The notes beneath the pieces were generated by a model. The model was not told the DNA's origin. It searched no databases and was given only the letters and a program-made list of their open reading frames with translations. A stretch of DNA of 64,000 nt, taken from Mycolicibacterium alvei. GTDB lineage: Bacteria; Actinomycetota; Actinomycetes; Mycobacteriales; Mycobacteriaceae. Positions 62,536 to 64,000 of the stretch are shown piece by piece (position 1 is the first letter of the stretch; every line of letters starts with the position of its first letter). The DNA lies in the NCBI RefSeq assembly GCF_010727325.1, contig NZ_AP022565.1, positions 1 through 64,000 on the forward strand, written 5' to 3'. The translations under genes and the position numbers were made by a program.

Positions 62536-63915
62536 TCAGGCGGTCTGCGTGCTGTCCACCCAGGCGCCGTAGCCGCCCAGGATGTCGCTGACATCGGTGA
62601 AGCCGCGCTGGCGCAGCAGGCTGGCCGCCACCGACGAGCGGTAGCCGCCGGCGCAGTAGACCACGGTCGGGCGGGTCGGATCCAATTCGCCGGTCCGGTC
62701 CGGCAGCTGACCCACCGGGATGTTGACCGCGTCCGGGATCATGCCGTCCTCGGTCTCGCCGGGATTGCGCACATCGACGATCTGCAGGTCTGCGACCGCG
62801 GCAGCCCGCTCGCCGAAGGCGGTGGCGGTCAGGCGTGAGGCGACCGTCACGTCATCGGAGTGCTCGAACATCGTCCGTTCCGGATTGTCGAGGTAACCCA
62901 GCACCCGGTCGAACCCGATGCGCCCCAGCCGGTTCTTGCCCTCTCGTTCCTCGCCCGGATCGGTGACCAGCACGATGTCGACATCGTGCTTGACCACCGA
63001 GCCGGCGAACTCGGCGTAGCGCCCGGCCAGCCCGATGTTGATCGCGCCGCGCAGATGGCCCAGCGCGAAGTCTTCGGGGCTGCGGCCGTCGAGCAACATG
63101 GCTCCGCCTGCGACGGCATCGGTGACCTGTCGGAAGTCCAGCGCCACCGGGGTCGCGTCCTCGTCCAGCAGGGGGCGGTCCTTGCGGTTGAGGATCGCGT
63201 CGTAGACAAAGTATCCCGGGGCGGGCGGCTGTCCGGCGGTGACCAGCTCGATGAAGGTCTGCTTGTCCGGTGCACGCAGGGCGTAGTTGGTCTGCTTCTG
63301 CTCACCCATGGTGGACGACAGCTCGGTGGACAGGTTCTTGCCGCAGGCCGAACCCGCGCCGTGGGCCGGGAAGACCCGGGTGGCATCGGGAAGCGGCAGC
63401 AGCTTCTCGTGCAGCGAGTCGTACAGCTTGTCCGCCAGTTCATCCCGGGTGAAGCCGATCGAGGCCAACAGGTCCGGCCGGCCGACATCGCCGATGAACA
63501 GGGTGTCGCCGGTCAGCACGCCGTAGGGCAACTCGTCATCGGCGTGCTCGTAGACCACGATGCTCATGGATTCCGGGGTGTGGCCGGGGGTATGGCGGAA
63601 CTCCAGCATCACCTCGCCGAGCGAGATGCGCTGACCGTCTTCGACTCCGGTGTGATCGAACTCCGGCGCCGCGACCGAGGAGTACACGATCTCGGCGCCG
63701 GTGGCCTCGGCCAGCTCGAGGTGGCCGGACAGGAAGTCGGCGTGGAAGTGGGTCTCGATCACGTGGGTGATCTGCATGCCCAACTTCTCGGCGTCGGCGA
63801 CGTACTCGGAGACGTCGCGCTGCGGGTCGACGACGACGGCGCGCCCGGATGACTCGTCACCGATCAGGTATGACGCGTGCGACAGGCAGTCCAGGTAGTA
63901 CTGGATGAACTTCAT
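62536..63915 (-). CDS. Persulfide dioxygenase-rhodanese fusion (CstB-like)
   Basis: 459 residues, first gene of the operon. The N-terminal ETHE1/Blh-type dioxygenase has THFHADFLSGH with metal ligands H56, H58, D60 and H65. A middle rhodanese domain lacks the Cys (VLVTDPGEEREGK). The C-terminal rhodanese has it (VVYCAGGYRSSVAASLL). This three-part plan is that of CstB, which turns persulfide into thiosulfate or sulfite. The start at 63915 (MKFIQYYLDCLSHASYLIG) is the family start. Confidence 0.9.
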   Translation of the reverse strand: MKFIQYYLDCLSHASYLIGDESSGRAVVVDPQRDVSEYVADAEKLGMQITHVIETHFHADFLSGHLELAEATGAEIVYSSVAAPEFDHTGVEDGQRISLGEVMLEFRHTPGHTPESMSIVVYEHADDELPYGVLTGDTLFIGDVGRPDLLASIGFTRDELADKLYDSLHEKLLPLPDATRVFPAHGAGSACGKNLSTELSSTMGEQKQTNYALRAPDKQTFIELVTAGQPPAPGYFVYDAILNRKDRPLLDEDATPVALDFRQVTDAVAGGAMLLDGRSPEDFALGHLRGAINIGLAGRYAEFAGSVVKHDVDIVLVTDPGEEREGKNRLGRIGFDRVLGYLDNPERTMFEHSDDVTVASRLTATAFGERAAAVADLQIVDVRNPGETEDGMIPDAVNIPVGQLPDRTGELDPTRPTVVYCAGGYRSSVAASLLRQRGFTDVSDILGGYGAWVDSTQTA

Positions 63916-63940
63916 TGTTCGGCTCCTCGATGGGGGGTCC

Positions 63941-63960
63941 GTATACCTACGGGGGTATGC
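63941..63960. promoter_or_regulatory. Second, imperfect CstR/CsoR operator
   Basis: ATACC-TAC-G-GGGGTAT half sites at 63943-63958. Less symmetrical than the upstream site, and between it and the start codon. Confidence 0.5.
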
Positions 63961-63971
63961 CAATGAAGTTC

Positions 63972-63999
63972 AATATACCCCTTGGGGTATAGGAGTCAA
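63972..63999 (-). promoter_or_regulatory. Promoter of the persulfide operon with embedded CstR operator
   Basis: On the minus strand, -35 TTGACT (63999-63994) and -10 TATATT (63977-63972) are 16 bp apart. The spacer contains the perfect palindrome TATACCCC-TT-GGGGTATA (63974-63991), which matches CstR/CsoR-type operators. Repressor binding would block the promoter directly. Confidence 0.8.
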
Positions 64000-64000
64000 G

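Overview
The window is 64 kb of high-GC actinobacterial chromosome. It fits a non-tuberculous Mycobacterium (Mycolicibacterium-type): resuscitation-promoting factors, the methylglucose-lipopolysaccharide genes gpgP and octT, the glutamine-dependent NadE, an RNase E with long charged tails, and a gene order that follows the M. tuberculosis segment mobA (Rv2453c) to cysA1 (Rv2397c) almost step by step. No tRNA, rRNA or CRISPR array was seen.

Layout. 0-8.5 kb: 3' part of mobA, two tandem rpf genes each with a CRP-like site upstream, an FAD monooxygenase, a lipoprotein, an S9 peptidase, a trans-acting enoyl reductase and a DUF937 protein. 8.6-21.8 kb: housekeeping run valS-folC-DUF4233-ndk-rne-[IS4-family element]-rplU-rpmA-obg-proB. 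21.8-29.4 kb: an accessory block (TetR/P450 pair with a palindromic operator, sirtuin, isochorismatase-like hydrolase), then nadE, a small broken exported ORF, a crotonase and a ribokinase. 29.4-36.5 kb: proA, MoxR/VWA pair, nadD-rsfS-gpgP-octT-degV. 36.6-40.1 kb: a secreted asparagine/threonine-rich 20-residue-repeat protein with a lysine-rich tail, a DapB-like oxidoreductase and a slipin, at the place where M. tuberculosis carries eis. 40.2-55.3 kb: comEA-comEC-holA, rpsT, the ATP-grasp/alpha-E/transglutaminase trio, RNase Z-like, CBS, GNAT, PemK-like, lepA, methyltransferase, GH15 trehalase and two tiny membrane proteins. 55.4-59.5 kb: sulfate importer subI-cysT-cysW-cysA behind a leaderless Cys-Cys leader peptide. 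59.5-64 kb: a sulfide/persulfide detoxification operon (persulfide dioxygenase-rhodanese, SQR, rhodanese, TauE exporter, CstR-like repressor) with an almost ideal operator inside its promoter.

Sequence quality matters. Nearly every gene in the first 21.4 kb, including the essential valS, folC and rne, is broken by small deletions, many in G or C runs, whereas the remaining 42 kb is nearly clean. I read these as consensus errors rather than pseudogenes and annotate full gene extents across the shifts.

The most interesting items are the repeat protein at 36.6-38.0 kb, the cysteine-leader attenuator before subI, the CstR-controlled persulfide operon beside the sulfate importer, and the IS4-family insertion whose target duplication preserves the rne stop codon.
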